Numbered from the stretch's first letter, positions 1-11,794 are shown. The stretch: 64,000 bases of DNA from Liolophura sinensis (GCF_032854445.1 NC_088296.1:27519064-27583063); one strand, 5' to 3'. Numbers and translations are program-made. The notes: generated by a model from the sequence alone, not told the origin.

Positions 1-27
1 TTCATGTGTCTCAGTTTTTTTTAAGAC

Positions 28-280
28 AGGGCCTCCGTGGCTCGGTTGGCACGCTAACGCAGCGTAATGACCCAGGAGCCTCTCATTAATGTGGTCGCTG
101 TGAGTTCATGCTGGACTCTCCCCGGCCGTAAGTGGGAAGGTCTGTCAGCAACCTGCAGATGATCGTGGGTTTCCCCTGGGCTCTGCTCGGTTTTCTCCCA
201 CCATATTGATGGCTGCCATCTTATAAGTGGAATGTTCTTGAGTACAGCGTAAAACACCAATCGAATAAATAAATAAAATA
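28..280 (+). mobile_element. SINE family A, near full-length copy 1
   Basis: This is a tRNA-derived SINE. The head (GCCTCCGTGGCTCGG) carries a Pol III A-box-like sequence, a GTGAGTTC B-box-like sequence follows, then a conserved body, and the 3' end reads ACACCAATCGAATAAATAAA. It is flanked by a perfect 10-bp target-site duplication TTTTTAAGAC at 18-27 and 281-290, which shows insertion by LINE-type retrotransposition. A few bases are missing after the A box. Confidence 0.9.
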
Positions 281-290
281 TTTTTAAGAC

Positions 291-2548
291 CACTTTTACC
301 TGATTATCACAATTCTCATCAACAATTTCACTTTAAAATCACAGATGCTACTGTACAATTACCAGCTGTAGTTAGTCAGATCCACAACCGGTAAATACTG
401 TTTTGTGAACTTAACCCGTCACAGTCTAAATTCATAAAAAATTTACAAAATATACTATGGGCTGATCTGTAATTTGTTTTACAGGAATATTTAGAACTCA
501 TGTCTTTTAACAAAGAATACATTTTAATTATTGTTTTTTTTTGGTTGCCTTCTTGCATTGGTGACGGATGAACACATCCACATATGCATAATATTGGTCA
601 CAAAAATATGCCCAAGACAGCATCATGACAGGTACAACAAGTGGCCATTGGCTTTTACATGGGGATTTCATAAACACAGTTACAAAGGACTTGGAAGGTC
701 AGGTGAAAAGTAGGCGGGTGATCGGAATGTACAAGTGTAGATTCTGTTGTAATAAACCTTATGGTTAAGAGGCCACAGTATCCAAAGTCTGCAATCAGTG
801 GAAGGAGAATAGACAATTCTTTGTGGGCTGCCTGCTAAAAGTATGTGCACAGGTACACGTTATGGCTCTGTTAATAGTAAACTACGGATGGTGTATAGCT
901 TCAGCAGTAACCTTGACCTTTGACACTTTGATACTGATAAAGGAAAGCTTAGTATTAGCCTAATTCATCACCATTATGCAGGAAGTAAATTGGTATTGGA
1001 TTTGTACTAACAAAGCAGCCAGGTTAACTAGATTATGCGGGTTTTTGAGCTATTTAAAGCACCTAATTTGCATAAGAATTTAATTAGCAGCCAGGGGTGT
1101 ATGTACATGCATTTATAGCCTCACAAAGCCTGTGGTTTGCACACCTGACTTCTGTCTGTCAGAATGTATCGAACACTCTGCTGTAATAGTTCATAGTAAA
1201 TCGGAGAAAGAATGGACCCTTGTTTTTATATCTATCGCAGATCTGACCAGAGCATTGAATTCAGTCAAACCTTTAACTTAAATAGAGCAACATCCAAATT
1301 GAACAATTTGCTCTTCACAGGGCTTCCTTAGAGGGCACGGGCACAAAACCTTGTGATTTGATGTCCAGGTGCTGGTCATGCTGTGTAATGTCAGTCTGCA
1401 CCAATAGGTCGGACAAGCATCATGTCATTGAGAACAGTGTTATTAAAACAATCTAGTACATTGGTAAATACTTTTGTCACAAAGCAGGGCCCCACATGGC
1501 ATTTTTGATTTGGTCTGAAATGTATTCAGATGTGAGGAAATTTTACTTTAATGTCCTAAATAGCAAATAATATCGTCAGTAGTATTTAAAAAATGGAAAT
1601 GTCCTTGTATTTGGCCCCTATGAAGCCTTGGCAGTTTGTTACATGTACTTCATCCACAGGTTTGGTCTAGTTGAAGAGGGTATCACGGGGTCTCTGACGA
1701 AATTAACATGGGAGATGTAAGAAAAAGGAGGGGAAAAAAATGAAATGAGACAACCTGATTTTATATTCTGGCCAAATCTCTGATGTATATGTACATGCGC
1801 TGACTTTTAAAGTGCTGGCCCAGATGATCTTTAAATGATGTCTTTCTCCAGCTTCAGGGTATACATCCAAATTTCCACATCCGTTATTTCCGTCTGTTTT
1901 GTTTAACAACCGCTTTCGTCCATAAATCTAGCTGTATTAAATACTCAGCTTTTAAAGTCACCCCTCGTATCTAATGCTATTCAGACTTCCTGTGTGTACA
2001 TACATGGATATACACACATACTTGTGCACATAGACATTTCAGGATGTAAGTGCTGTTACAGTCGCCACGGTAGAGCACGGTCGTGGACAGGGGCTACAGC
2101 TACTTTCTACGGCCAGTAAAATGCCAACATTTCAAAAGTACTAATAACGAATTTCTGCTGGGGCATTTTCAGTTTCTTGGTTGTTTTAACTATATGGTGA
2201 ATGGGCATACGATTTCTAACATAGAATTTCAAAGAAACAGATACTTTTCTGTAGAAGCACTTAGCCAGTAGGTTAAATGCGTAGTGAAAAATTAGCACTC
2301 TATGCTGATGTACTCCGAGATCATTCTGACTAAAAAGTATTGTGCTACATGTAGATGGTGTGAAGTGTCACTGCCACATGTACAGTATACTACAGCTTAA
2401 ACCAGGATGCATGTGTTCACTAGTACATGTTCCCTGTGGTGTTTATTATAAAGTGGGTGGGGCAGGTAGGGAGAAAGGTCATTCACATCTATAAGACTGT
2501 TGGCATAATACTGTGATTGCTTGGGGATTTTAGTGTTATAACAGGGAC
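291..2548. other. No gene recognised; AT-rich unique DNA
   Basis: About 2.2 kb with no coding exon, SINE or tandem array that I can support. All reading frames are short and lack recognisable motifs. If the canonical first exon of Rab11 lies left of the window, this is Rab11 intron 1. Confidence 0.5.
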
Positions 2549-3600
2549 TCACTTATCTGCAGAGTATGTGATGCCACGCCCCCACCTATCTGCAGAGTAT
2601 GTGATGCCTCGCCCCCCACCTGTCTGCAGAGTATGTGATGCCACGCCCACACCTATCTGCAGAGTATGTGATGCCATGCCCCCCACCTATCTGCAAAGTG
2701 TGTGATGCCACGCCCCCACCTGTCTGCAGAGTATGTGATGCCATGCCCCCCACCTATCTGTAGAGTATGTGATGCCACGCCCCCAACCTGTCTGCAGAGT
2801 GTGATGCCACGCTCCCACCTATCTGCAGAGTGTGTGATGCCATGCTCCGCACCTGTCTGCAAAGTATGTGATGCCACGCCCCCACCTATCTGCAGAGTAT
2901 GTGATGCCATGCTCCCCACCTATCTGAAGAGTATGTGATGCCACACCCTCCCCCCCACCTATCTGCAGAGTATGTGATGCCACGCCCCCACCTATCTGCA
3001 GAGTATGTGATGCCATGCTCCCCACCTATCTGAAGAGTATGTGATGCCACGCCCTCCCCCCCACCTATCTGCAAAGTATGTGATGCCACGCCCCCACCTA
3101 TCTGCAGAGTATGTGATGCCACGCCCCCCCCCCCCACCTATCTGCAAAGTATGTGATGCCACGCCCCCACCTATCTGCAGAGTATGCGATGTCATGCCCC
3201 CCACCTATCTGCAAAGTATGTGATGCCACGCCCCTACCTATCTGCAGAGTATGTGATGCCATGCCCCCACCTATCGGCGAAGTATGTGATGCCATGCCCC
3301 CTGCCTATCTGCAAAGTGTGTGATGGCACGCCCCCACCTATCTGCAAAGTATGTGATGCCATGCCCCCACCTATCTGCAAAGTATGTGATGCCACGCCCC
3401 CCATCTATCTGCAGAGTGTGTGATGCCATGCCCCCCACCTATCTGCAGAGTGTGTGATGCCACACCCCCACCTATCTGCAGAGTATGTGATGCTATGCCC
3501 CCACCTATCTGCAGAGTATGTGATGCCACACCCCCACCTATCTACAGAGTATGTGATGCCACGCCCCCACCTATCTGCAGAATGTGTGATGCCACGCCTT
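2549..3600. repeat. Minisatellite, ~33-bp unit, about 32 copies
   Basis: The tandem unit is approximately ATCTGCAGAGTATGTGATGC followed by CACGCCCCCACCT. Copies vary mainly at CACGCC/CATGCC, consistent with CpG decay, and in the length of the C run (up to ten C near 3125). Short open frames through it on both strands are by-products of the repeat. Confidence 0.95.
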
Positions 3601-4385
3601 CCACCAAGACAGTGAAATAATGTCTGTTATGTTTTGAGGGTATAGTGTTGTTTGAGGCTACATGCATACATGTACATGTATCTCTGCAGTGGATGGTTTG
3701 ATGTGTTCATTTGTTCATATTGATTGATGACTAATACATTTGTACCATCAGGATAAAGTGAGAGGGACCAAAATTTCTTTTTGCTCGATCCTGTTACAAG
3801 GCTACTGTAAATAAGGCTAGATGTTCTTTTTTCTCTAAGATGAATGCTTAAGAAATGCATGTAGAGAGATAATCTCATAAAAGGCTTTATTAAGGTATTA
3901 CCAATATTGTGGGTTTCCTATACATGTATTAATTGTGTCCTTGGTAATCAGAACTGAATTGCACCTGATCATTATCACTTCATTACTGTAACAACAATCC
4001 CAGTCAGCATTTCAGGAGTCTCATGAGTTTATGCAGGCTGGGAGGAGACAGGGTGGGGCTCTCGTGAACTAACACGGCTAAAATATCTGATTTTATGGTA
4101 CCTGCGACCGATGCTGTTGAGCTGACATAGCCTGCTATGCAAGTTGTATATTCAGTACTGTAAAATCTCGCCTTCTGGGTGGATTAGTTTGTGTGAGCCC
4201 CCACCCTGTCCCATCAATATCTTCGGGACTCCGCTAATAAGAATGCTTCTCATTAATGACTGGTCAAAATTGTGGTGTGGTGTTGTCTGTCCATTCGCCC
4301 GTCTGTAAACTTTTCAGCTGTCACAGTATATCTACAGAGCTGCTTCATTCAGAGCTTTTGAACGAGACATTTGCACCATAAAGTT

Positions 4386-4548
4386 ATTTATCTACAGCTG
4401 AGCTGTTGAAACGTGTTGAAACTGTATTTAGCCATAGCTGAGCTATTGAAACATGATGAAACTGTATTTAGCCATAGCTGAGCTATTGAAACATGATGAA
4501 ACTGTATTTAGCCACAGCTGAGCTATTGAAACATGATGAAAATGGATA
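4386..4548. repeat. Short tandem array, 40-bp unit, ~4 copies
   Basis: The unit contains AGCTGAGCTATTGAAACATG followed by ATGAAACTGTATTTAGCCAT. The first copy is the most diverged (ACGTGTTGAAAC). Confidence 0.9.
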
Positions 4549-4844
4549 CCAACCCCCAACTCTTGAGGCTCCCAATCTTGGGGTTTTCTGTGCTGTGAAA
4601 ACAGAAATATCAACCACAGGTGGTTACCTAGAATTTTTGAAAAAGGGTGTCCAAACATCCCTTTTTTTGAGCCATTTTGTTAAAGCAGTCTGTCTAGATT
4701 TCATTTTCTTCTATCTCTCCCATGTTAAAGGTCCTGAAAACAGGGTGTCTAAATGGATTGGTAGCTGATTAACCCTGTGATCAGTTATGTTTACAGTGGC
4801 TGTACATATTGAAGTGTTATGGTATTTTATTTGTAAGACGGTCG

Positions 4845-5280
4845 GATGCAGCAGAAGGGGTTAATGCCTCTGTGTGGTTTGGATGCAGCAGAAGGGGTTA
4901 ATGCCTCTGTGTGGTTTGGATGCAGCAGAAGGGGTTAATGCCTCTGTTTTGGATGCAGCAGAAAAGGTTAATGTCTCCGTGTGGTTTGGGTATTGCTGTG
5001 GCTGAGAGTGCATAGCTAAAGCCTTCAGGTCAGATCAGCAGAAGGGGTTAATGCCTCTGTGTGGTTTGGATGCAGCAGAAGGGGTTAATGCCTCTATGTT
5101 TTGGGTGACACTATGGCTGAGGGCAGAAGGGGTTAATCCCTTAGTGTGGTTTGGGTACTGCTGTGGCCGAGAGCATGTAGCTAAAGCCTTCAGCTCGGAC
5201 GCAGCAGAAGGGGTTAATGCCTGTGTGTTTTGGATGACACTGTGGCTGAGAGCACATACATGTAGCTAAAGCCTTCAGGT
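4845..5280. repeat. Composite tandem array, ~37-bp core unit
   Basis: The core GGATGCAGCAGAAGGGGTTA plus ATGCCTCTGTGTGGTTT is repeated. Some copies carry an extra block containing GCTAAAGCCTTCAG, giving a higher-order pattern. Non-coding. Confidence 0.85.
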
Positions 5281-5299
5281 AAAACTGGTCATTGATTAT

Positions 5300-5525
5300 C
5301 CTTAATGACAGTAAATTTCATCCAAGACTGCCTTACCCATTTTTCCTGATTCTTGGAGTTTTATTGATTTTAGAAATTTGTTTTGAGGTTTACTGGAAAC
5401 ACAGGATGATATTCTACCGTAAAATTGTGTGTTTGGGGACCAAAAATAATATTTTGTGACGTTTATTTGCATCTAACAATGCAGTTCTTGTGGGCGAAAT
5501 TTTAGGTCATTTAGGGTAATTCCAT
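5300..5525 (+). repeat. Dispersed repeat family X, copy 1
   Basis: It shares an ordered set of blocks with copies near 7.53, 10.37, 17.4, 18.35 and 24.75 kb: CCTGATTCTTGGAGTTTTAT, TTTAGAAATTTGTTTTGAGG, GATGATATTCTAC, GACGTTTATTTGC, and ATTTTAGGTCATTTAGGGTA. No coding capacity and no obvious tRNA head. Confidence 0.75.
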
Positions 5526-5777
5526 TGGCTTTGACTCGGCCGGCGTGCTCATGGAAGCATTTCAACACACCATTGTGAGGCTCTCTGCTCTTGTCCAAGA
5601 AAGGTTTGCATTAGATTGGCTAATTGAGGTTCAAATGCATGTATGTCCTCTTGAATAGGCCTGCATTTATTGTTAGACTGTCTCTACATGATAAAACTTG
5701 TTTACACAGTTGGTGTAACCAGTAGGCAGACCACAAAGTAGGGATTGAAATACTCGATTTGCACTCTGAAGACAGAT

Positions 5778-6005
5778 ATACCCGAATTCTTCCAACTTTT
5801 TGCACATGAAAGAGCAACTTCCAGTACAATTTATGCATATTTATTATTTTTATAATTTGATTTTGAGGCAAAACTATATTTGTTGGATTTACAAATTTTA
5901 GGGCTTAGCAAAAGGCATAATTTAATTAGTCAGTGAATAATGCCTTCAAAGTATGCTTGAATATACACCTTGCAGAGATGCAAAAAGGTTGAAGAATTAC
6001 AGTAT
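5778..6005 (-). mobile_element. MITE-like element Y, copy 1 (inverted orientation)
   Basis: It is bounded by near-perfect terminal inverted repeats: AATTCTTCCAACTTTTTGCA at 5785-5804 pairs with TGCAAAAAGGTTGAAGAATT at 5979-5998. The inverted similarity extends about 7 bp further out. The interior is AT-rich and non-coding, and it reappears in the opposite orientation near 8.0 and 16.6 kb. Confidence 0.7.
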
Positions 6006-6113
6006 ATTTGATAACTGACTTGTTTCTTAGGAATATGCAATCAAACTGTGTTAGTTCTCCTACATGTATTTGTACGCTGTACAACCAAATTTTGTTCTAC
6101 ATGGTAAAAGGAT

Positions 6114-7515
6114 CCATTGTTATGGAACAGCCTATAATACTAATAGGATAGAGGTGTAAATATGTGTTCTGTAATGCTTGGATTATGGAGCAGCCTGTAA
6201 CAATATAGGGGTGTACATATTTGTTCTGTAATGCTTGGATTATGGAGCAGCCTGTAACAATATAGGGGTGTACATATTTGTTCTGTAATGCTTGGATTAT
6301 GGAGCAGCCTGTAGTAATATAGGGGTGTACATATTTGTTCTGTAATGCTTGGATTATGGAGCAGCGTGTAGTGATATAGGGGTGTACATATTTGTTCTGT
6401 AATGCTTGGATTATGGAGCAGCCTGTAACAATATAGGGGTGTACATACTTGTTCTGTAATGCTTGGATTATGGAGCAGCCTGTAATAATATAGGGGTGTA
6501 CATATTTGTTCTGTAATGCTTGGATTATGGAGCAGCCTGTAATAATATAGGGGTGTACATATTTGTTCTGTAATGCTTGGATTATGGAGCAGCCTGTAAC
6601 AATATAGGGGTGTACATGTTTGTTCTGTAATGCTTGGATTATGGAGCAGCCTGTAACAATATAGGGGTGTACATGTTTGTTCTGTAATGCTTGGATTATG
6701 GAGCAGCCTGTAGTAATATAGGGGTGTACATGTTTGTTCTGTAATGCTTGGATTATGGAGCAGCGTGTAATAATATAGGGGTGTACATATTTGTTCTGTA
6801 ATGCTTGGATTATGGAGCAGCCTGTAACAATATAGGGGTGTACATATTTGTTCTGTAATGCTTGGATTATGGAGCAGCCTGTAACAATATAGGGGTGTAC
6901 ATATTTGTTCTGTAATGCTTGGATTATGGAGCAGCCTGTAACAATATAGGGGTGTACATATTTGTTCTGTAATGCTTGGATTATGGAGCAGCCTGTAACA
7001 ATATAGGGGTGTACATATTTGTTCTGTAATGCTTGGATTATGGAGCAGCCTGTAATAATATAGGGGTGTACATATTTGTTCTGTAATGCTTGGATTATGG
7101 AGCAGCCTGTAGTAATATAGGGGTGTACATATTTGTTCTGTAATGCTTGGATTATGGAGCAGCCTGTAACAATATAGGGGTGTACATATTTGTTCTGTAA
7201 TGCTTGGATTATGGAGCAGCCTGTAATAATATAGGGGTGTACATATTTGTTCTGTAATGCTTGGATTATGGAGCAGCCTGTAACAATATAGCGGTGTACA
7301 TATTTGTTCTGTAATGCTTGGATTATGGAGCAGCCTGTAGTAATATAGGGGTGTACATATTTGTTCTGTAATGCTTGGATTATGGAGCAGCCTGTAATAA
7401 TATAGGGGTGTACATATTTGTTCTGTAATGCTTGGATTATGGAGCAGCCTGTAGTAATATAGGGGTGTACATATTTGTTCTGTAATGCTTGGATTATGCA
7501 GCAGAATGTAAGCAC
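6114..7515. repeat. Minisatellite, 57-bp unit, ~24 copies
   Basis: The unit begins TGTAATGCTTGGATTATGGA and contains ATAGGGGTGTACATATTTGT. Because 57 is 19 codons, the minus strand stays open for 472 codons with a 19-residue repeat beginning CSIIQALQNKYVH. Copy-to-copy differences (AACAATATA, AATAATATA, AGTAATATA) change amino acids rather than silent sites and no protein family is recognised, so I call it non-coding. Confidence 0.95.
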
Positions 7516-7529
7516 TGTGACAATAATTG

Positions 7530-7750
7530 ACCTAATATTTTGTCCTTGACCAAGTTACTTGTTTTGTGCGTCAAATGAATTCTATTCACCTTAGGAATGT
7601 GTTTTGAGGTTTGCTTTATAAAGATAAGACAATATTCTACTAGGAGAACTTTCAGCAACTTTGCGTTTCAGCACCAGAAGTATTGTTAATCTCTTGTGTT
7701 TGTCTGTGAAAATGTGCATTCTTTGTGGCAAATTGTTAGGTCATTTACAG
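7530..7750 (+). repeat. Dispersed repeat family X, copy 2
   Basis: It contains the family blocks TTAGGAATGTGTTTTGAGGT, a GACAATATTCTACTAG block, TTTCAGCACCAGAAGTATTG and TTGTTAGGTCATTTAC in the family order. It is followed at once by a truncated SINE A and then a Y element. Confidence 0.75.
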
Positions 7751-7778
7751 ACATGTACACCATAATTGTTCAACGTTT

Positions 7779-7976
7779 ACGCTGCTGTGAGTTCAAGACC
7801 AGCTCATGCTGGCTTCCTCCCCGGCCATACGTGGGAAGGTCTGTCAGAAACCTGCTGATGGTCGTCGGATTCCCCTTGTGCTCTGCCCGGTTTTCTCCCG
7901 TCATAATACTGGTCTCCGTCGTATAAGTGAAATTTTATTGAGTATGGCGTAAAAGACCAATCAAATAAATAAATTC
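7779..7976 (+). mobile_element. SINE family A, 5'-truncated copy 2
   Basis: It starts within the B-box region (GCTGCTGTGAGTTCAAGACC) and runs through the conserved body to AATCAAATAAATAAATT. The tRNA head is missing. Confidence 0.9.
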
Positions 7977-7984
7977 TTTTCATG

Positions 7985-8160
7985 TTTTCAAGGTGTTTAT
8001 TCATGCATATACTGAAATCACTATTCTGTGTTAAGCCCTAAAATTGGTCAATCCCAACCTCTATATTTTTGTCTCCAAAATCAAATAATGTGCGTAAATT
8101 GCACTGACCATTGCTCTTGTAATGCAAAAAGGTTGAGGAATTATGATACGTACTGATGAC
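7985..8160 (+). mobile_element. MITE-like element Y, copy 2
   Basis: It matches the reverse complement of 5778-6005, including TTAAGCCCTAAAATTGG, the GTGCGTAAATTGCAC block and the terminal TGCAAAAAGGTTGAGGAATT. The left inverted repeat was lost or is too diverged to see next to the SINE. Confidence 0.6.
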
Positions 8161-8309
8161 ATTTTATAATATTTTCCTCCACTGCAGAAGGTCAGCAAAA
8201 TTGAAAGAAAATCTTTAGTCTGGCATTTCGCAAGTTGAATGATACAAGATTACTCAGTGTTTTTCAAGAAAGCCTAGCAGAAGAGTAGGTTTGTTGTCAA
8301 CTTGTCAGA

Positions 8310-8835
8310 AGGCAGTGTGTGAGTGGGTGGGTAGCTCCGGTACATCTTCCACCCACAAGGCATTGTGTGAGTGGGTGGGTAGCTCCGGTACATCTTCCAC
8401 CCACAAGGCATTGTGTGAGTGGGTGGGTAGCTCCGGTACATCTTCCACCCACAAGGCATTGTGTGAGTGGGTGGGTAGCTCCGGTACATCTTTCACCCAC
8501 AAGGCATTGTGTGAGTGGGTGGGTAGCTCCGGTACATCTTTCACCCACAAGGCATTGTGTGAGTGGGTGGGTAGCTCCGGTACATCTTTCACCCTCAAGG
8601 CATTGTGTGAGTGGGTGGGTAGCTCCGGTACATCTTTCACCCACAAGGCATTGTGTGAGTTGGTGGGTAGCTCCAGTACATCTTCCACCCACAAGGCATT
8701 GTGTGAGTTGGTGGGTAGCTCCGGTACATCTTCCACCCACAAGGCATTGTGTGAGTGGGTGGGTAGCTCCGGTACATCTTCCACCCACAAGGCATTGTGT
8801 GAGTGGGTGGGTAGCTCCGGTACATCTTTCACCCA
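8310..8835. repeat. Minisatellite, 48-bp unit, ~11 copies, hairpin-forming
   Basis: The unit begins GTGTGAGTGGGTGGGTAGCT and ends with CTTCCACCCACAAGGCATT. GTGGGTGG and CCACCCAC within each unit are complementary, so every copy can fold into an 8-bp stem with a loop of about 20 nt. The 48-bp (16-codon) length leaves several frames open on both strands (about 175-200 codons). No known protein matches. Confidence 0.95.
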
Positions 8836-9136
8836 TAAACCAGACCTCTGTAGTAGAATGAAAATTCATTGTTGTCCCATTAAACACTTGTAATCAAATA
8901 AATATGTAATTAACGGTTTTTGAATGAATACGGGCTGATGTGGAAGCGGTCTCTTTGTAAGTAGCAGGAAAGCAAAGCTTGTTAATGCTTCGACAACGTT
9001 TAAATATGAGTCTGCATCATAACATACTTACCTTTCCTAACCCATTTTTTATTCAAAATTTATATTTTACCAGTTTATCAATCAGTTCAATTAAGCAGCA
9101 AGCTTTAGTCGCAGAAAATGAAAATTAGACAAAAAA

Positions 9137-9332
9137 TTCATGCTGGTTTCCTCTCCGGCCGTATGTGGAAAGGTGCATTTTTTTTGTACATGTAGGAAAC
9201 AACTTGGCGGATGGTCGTTGGGTTCCCCTGGACTCTGACTAGTTTCCTCCTAACCATAGCACTGATTGCCTTTATATAAGTGAAATATCCTTGAGTAAGG
9301 TGTAAACCCCCAATCAAATAAATCAATGCAGA
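9137..9332 (+). mobile_element. SINE family A, 5'-truncated copy 3
   Basis: It starts at TTCATGCTGGTTTCCTCTCC and ends AATCAAATAAATCAAT. A short stretch of about 20 bp (TTTTTTTTGTACATGTAGG) is inserted between the GGAAAGGT and CAACTTG blocks. Confidence 0.85.
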
Positions 9333-9593
9333 CAATAGGAAACTGAGCCAGACTGAGACCGCTTTAGACTTGTTTAATAATAGTACCTAAGGTGCCTGTC
9401 TTAGTTTTGGGCAGAGTTATGTGACACACCTGTACAGGGACTTCCTGATCCCAAAATCTCTCCAGCTCACAATTATTCTATCTCAAGCCCAAGAAGAGAA
9501 GAAAGTTTGTAACACTCACAAAAGTTTTCCTGGAGAGGAGAACTCCCATCAAGATTTATTGTTATACTGCCAGAGTGAGGTATGGGATGTGCT

Positions 9594-9670
9594 CCATATT
9601 GTTTGACGTGTCTTTGATGCCAGTGGCTGATTTTGTTTGACGTGTCTTTGATGTCAGTAGCTGATTCATA
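9594..9670. repeat. Direct duplication, ~35-bp unit, 2 copies
   Basis: TTGTTTGACGTGTCTTTGAT followed by G(C/T)CAGTGGCTGATT occurs twice in tandem with few differences. Confidence 0.8.
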
Positions 9671-10201
9671 TGCTTGCATACAGTATTGTCTGGGATAAAA
9701 CCATTTTGCCAGTCAGTTTTATGCCTTACACATGTTCACATTTAGCCGATTTTGTAAAACCAAAAATGTCTGGTTACAGTCTTGTACATGTGTCATGCTT
9801 TTTCTGTCCGTGATAAAACTTCCTTTGCCAAAGGTTCATGAGGTACTGTGAACTGCCAGGCTGTACAGGTTGATGTCACCACGTGCTCAGCCTTATTTTA
9901 ATCTGTGACTCCCTAAAGCCTTTCAAAACACTTCACGTGACTCATCTGGTTAAAGTTGTCTCCCCTTGGTGTGTCAGTTTGTACAATGTGCAGTTTTGGC
10001 ACACTGTGGACTTACAGTATATAAAGCTGATATGTTGAGGTGTATGTCAGTTGACCCTGTCCTGTTTTATGCACCTGTTATGCAGCTGTGGAAAGCTGTT
10101 AAGAGACATTCCGGTTTGAAATATAGAAAGCAGGACTTGATGTTGTTTGCTAGTGTTACTTCAGCTTCTCAGTGAGGATAGTCTTGTGTATCGTTAGAAA
10201 A

Positions 10202-10301
10202 ATGCCACCTTTGGGAGAAAAAAAAATGCACGACTTCAAGTTCTTAAGACCAGAATTTAGCAGAACTATGCTCATATCTGATTATGATATGTTGTTCAAA
10301 G
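10202..10301 (+). CDS. Candidate alternative first coding exon of Rab11
   Basis: ATG at 10202 (a second in-frame ATG at 10226) opens 33 codons ending in DYDMLFK plus one extra base, then a consensus donor G|GTAAGT at 10302. Rab11 proteins normally begin with about 13 residues ending YDYLFK, followed by a phase-1 intron. Here the spacing YD-x-LFK, the phase and the donor all fit the acceptor at 12287. The residues upstream (MPPLGEKKMHDF...) do not resemble the usual short acidic start. I therefore read it as an alternative N-terminus of the same gene, with the canonical first exon left of the window. The frame is also open upstream to an acceptor-like TTCTCAG at 10165-10171, so it could be internal. 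This is inference; transcript evidence is absent. Confidence 0.55.
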
Positions 10302-10364
10302 GTAAGTAGCTGATAATTTTGGAAATCTGTCGATGCAGATATGCGGTAAAGGGCCTGAAAATTT

Positions 10365-10545
10365 ACCCCTGACATTTTGCACTTTTTTTCCTGATTCAAA
10401 GGGCTCTGCTGCTCTGCTCTTTATAAGAAAGGTGTTTGGAAGGTGGATCTATGGATGATGTCATACTAGAAATATAAGCTTCAGCATAACGAGAACAATG
10501 TTGTGACATTTAATTGCCTCGAACAGAGCCAAATACAGTGACATT
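10365..10545 (+). repeat. Dispersed repeat family X, degenerate copy 3
   Basis: It carries family blocks in order (TTTTTTTCCTGATTC, AAGAAAGGTGTTTGGAAGGT, GATGATGTCATACTAGAAAT, GTGACATTTAATTGCCTC) but is more diverged than the other copies. Confidence 0.6.
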
Positions 10546-10913
10546 TTGATATCTTTTTAAAGATGCCCAAATTACAGCCTACCCCATAAAACGATAAACT
10601 TAACTCAAATGTTCGAGGAGATCCTCTTTATGTTCATGTGTACTGACAAGAAAAATTGGAGTAATTTATTTTTGACACTGAAATTTTGTATAAATTACAG
10701 TACATCTGTAATGCATTGCTTTCTGGTTTCTTATTGTCTGTAGATAATATAGACTAAATTAACCTTCCCTAAGCGTGCTAAAATTAGAAAGCTGTGATAA
10801 GACCTGTGCTAAAATTAGAAAGCTGTAATAAGACCTGTCACAGGCCATAAGACTTCTTTATTTGGACAAATCATTAAGTATATCTGTTTTCTGTTTGTTG
10901 TATTAGGTGTAGA

Positions 10914-11181
10914 GTGGCCTCCGTGGCTCAGTTGGTTAGCGCGCTAGCGCAGCGTTATGACCCAGGAGTCTCTCACCAATGCGGTCGCTGTGAGTTCAAG
11001 TCCAGCTCATGCTGGCATCCTCTCCGGCCATACGTGGGAAGGTGTACCAGCAACCTGCGGATGGTCATTGGTTTCCCCCCTTCTCTGCCCGGTTTCCACC
11101 TACCATAACGCTGGCCGCTGTGATATAAGTGAAATATTCTTGAATACTGTGTAATAAACCAAACAAATAAATAAATAAATA
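10914..11181 (+). mobile_element. SINE family A, full-length copy 4 with TSD
   Basis: This is the best-preserved copy: head GGCCTCCGTGGCTCAGTTGG, B-box GTGAGTTCAAGTCC, complete body and an (AAAT)n tail. A perfect 12-bp target-site duplication ATTAGGTGTAGA flanks it at 10902-10913 and 11182-11193. It can serve as the reference copy of this family here. Confidence 0.95.
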
Positions 11182-11320
11182 ATTAGGTGTAGACCTCCTT
11201 CTTGAAGTCTCAGACCTGAACTTTATTTGGCCAGTATTTTACATCATTAACTCTGTCTGTTTACTGTTTGTTGTATGAGGTGTAGACCTCCTTCTTGAAG
11301 TCTTGTGCTCGGACATCAGG
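11182..11320. repeat. Direct repeat next to SINE copy 4
   Basis: GGTGTAGACCTCCTTCTTGA plus AGTCT occurs at about 11186 and again at about 11279, each preceded by TGTTTGTTGTAT-like sequence. This is a local duplication of about 94 bp into which the SINE later inserted. Confidence 0.7.
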
Positions 11321-11448
11321 AGATCCAGGTTCAGTCCTGAAATTGACCAATGGTGTTTAAAAGATTTTAGATACAGTTTGTCATTGTGAATGCAATATAT
11401 GGATATTAGGCCAAGCAAGCATTTGGCAAAGTGTCAGTATCATGTGAG

Positions 11449-11618
11449 TGTGCTTCCTCTCTGGCTGTAAGTGGTAAGGTCTGACAGCAACCTGCAGATG
11501 GTCATTCATTTCCCCCCAGCTCTGTCCGGTTTCCACCCACCATAATGCTGGCCGGCTTCTTATAAGTGAAATATTCTTGAGTACAGCGCAAAACACCAAT
11601 CAAATAAATAAATAAATG
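11449..11618 (+). mobile_element. SINE family A, 5'-truncated copy 5
   Basis: It runs from GTGCTTCCTCTCTGGCTGTA through the conserved body to CACCAATCAAATAAATAAAT. The tRNA head is absent. Confidence 0.9.
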
Positions 11619-11794
11619 AACATGACATGAGTGTGGGTAGGCCATGTGAAGCTTGGCTTACACAAGAGCTGATGACCCAACTCTACTCATTTATTGGAAA
11701 TAACATCACTCAAGTGGAATTGAACTCCAGCCGTTGGATGTACATGTATGCCTCAAATATGGCCATATGTTAATCTGAAAGACACATGGCCATC

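Noticed and set aside
2549-3600. CRISPR array
   Set aside because: Direct repeats have no unique spacers, the DNA is eukaryotic and no cas genes are present; it is a minisatellite. The same applies to the other arrays.
6097-7515. 472-codon minus-strand open frame as a real repeat protein
   Set aside because: It coincides exactly with the 57-bp tandem array, the unit is a multiple of three, differences between copies are not biased to silent sites, and no signal, start context or intron supports it.
8291-8893. Frames of 175-200 codons on both strands
   Set aside because: All come from the 48-bp array; simultaneous openness of four frames is a property of the unit.
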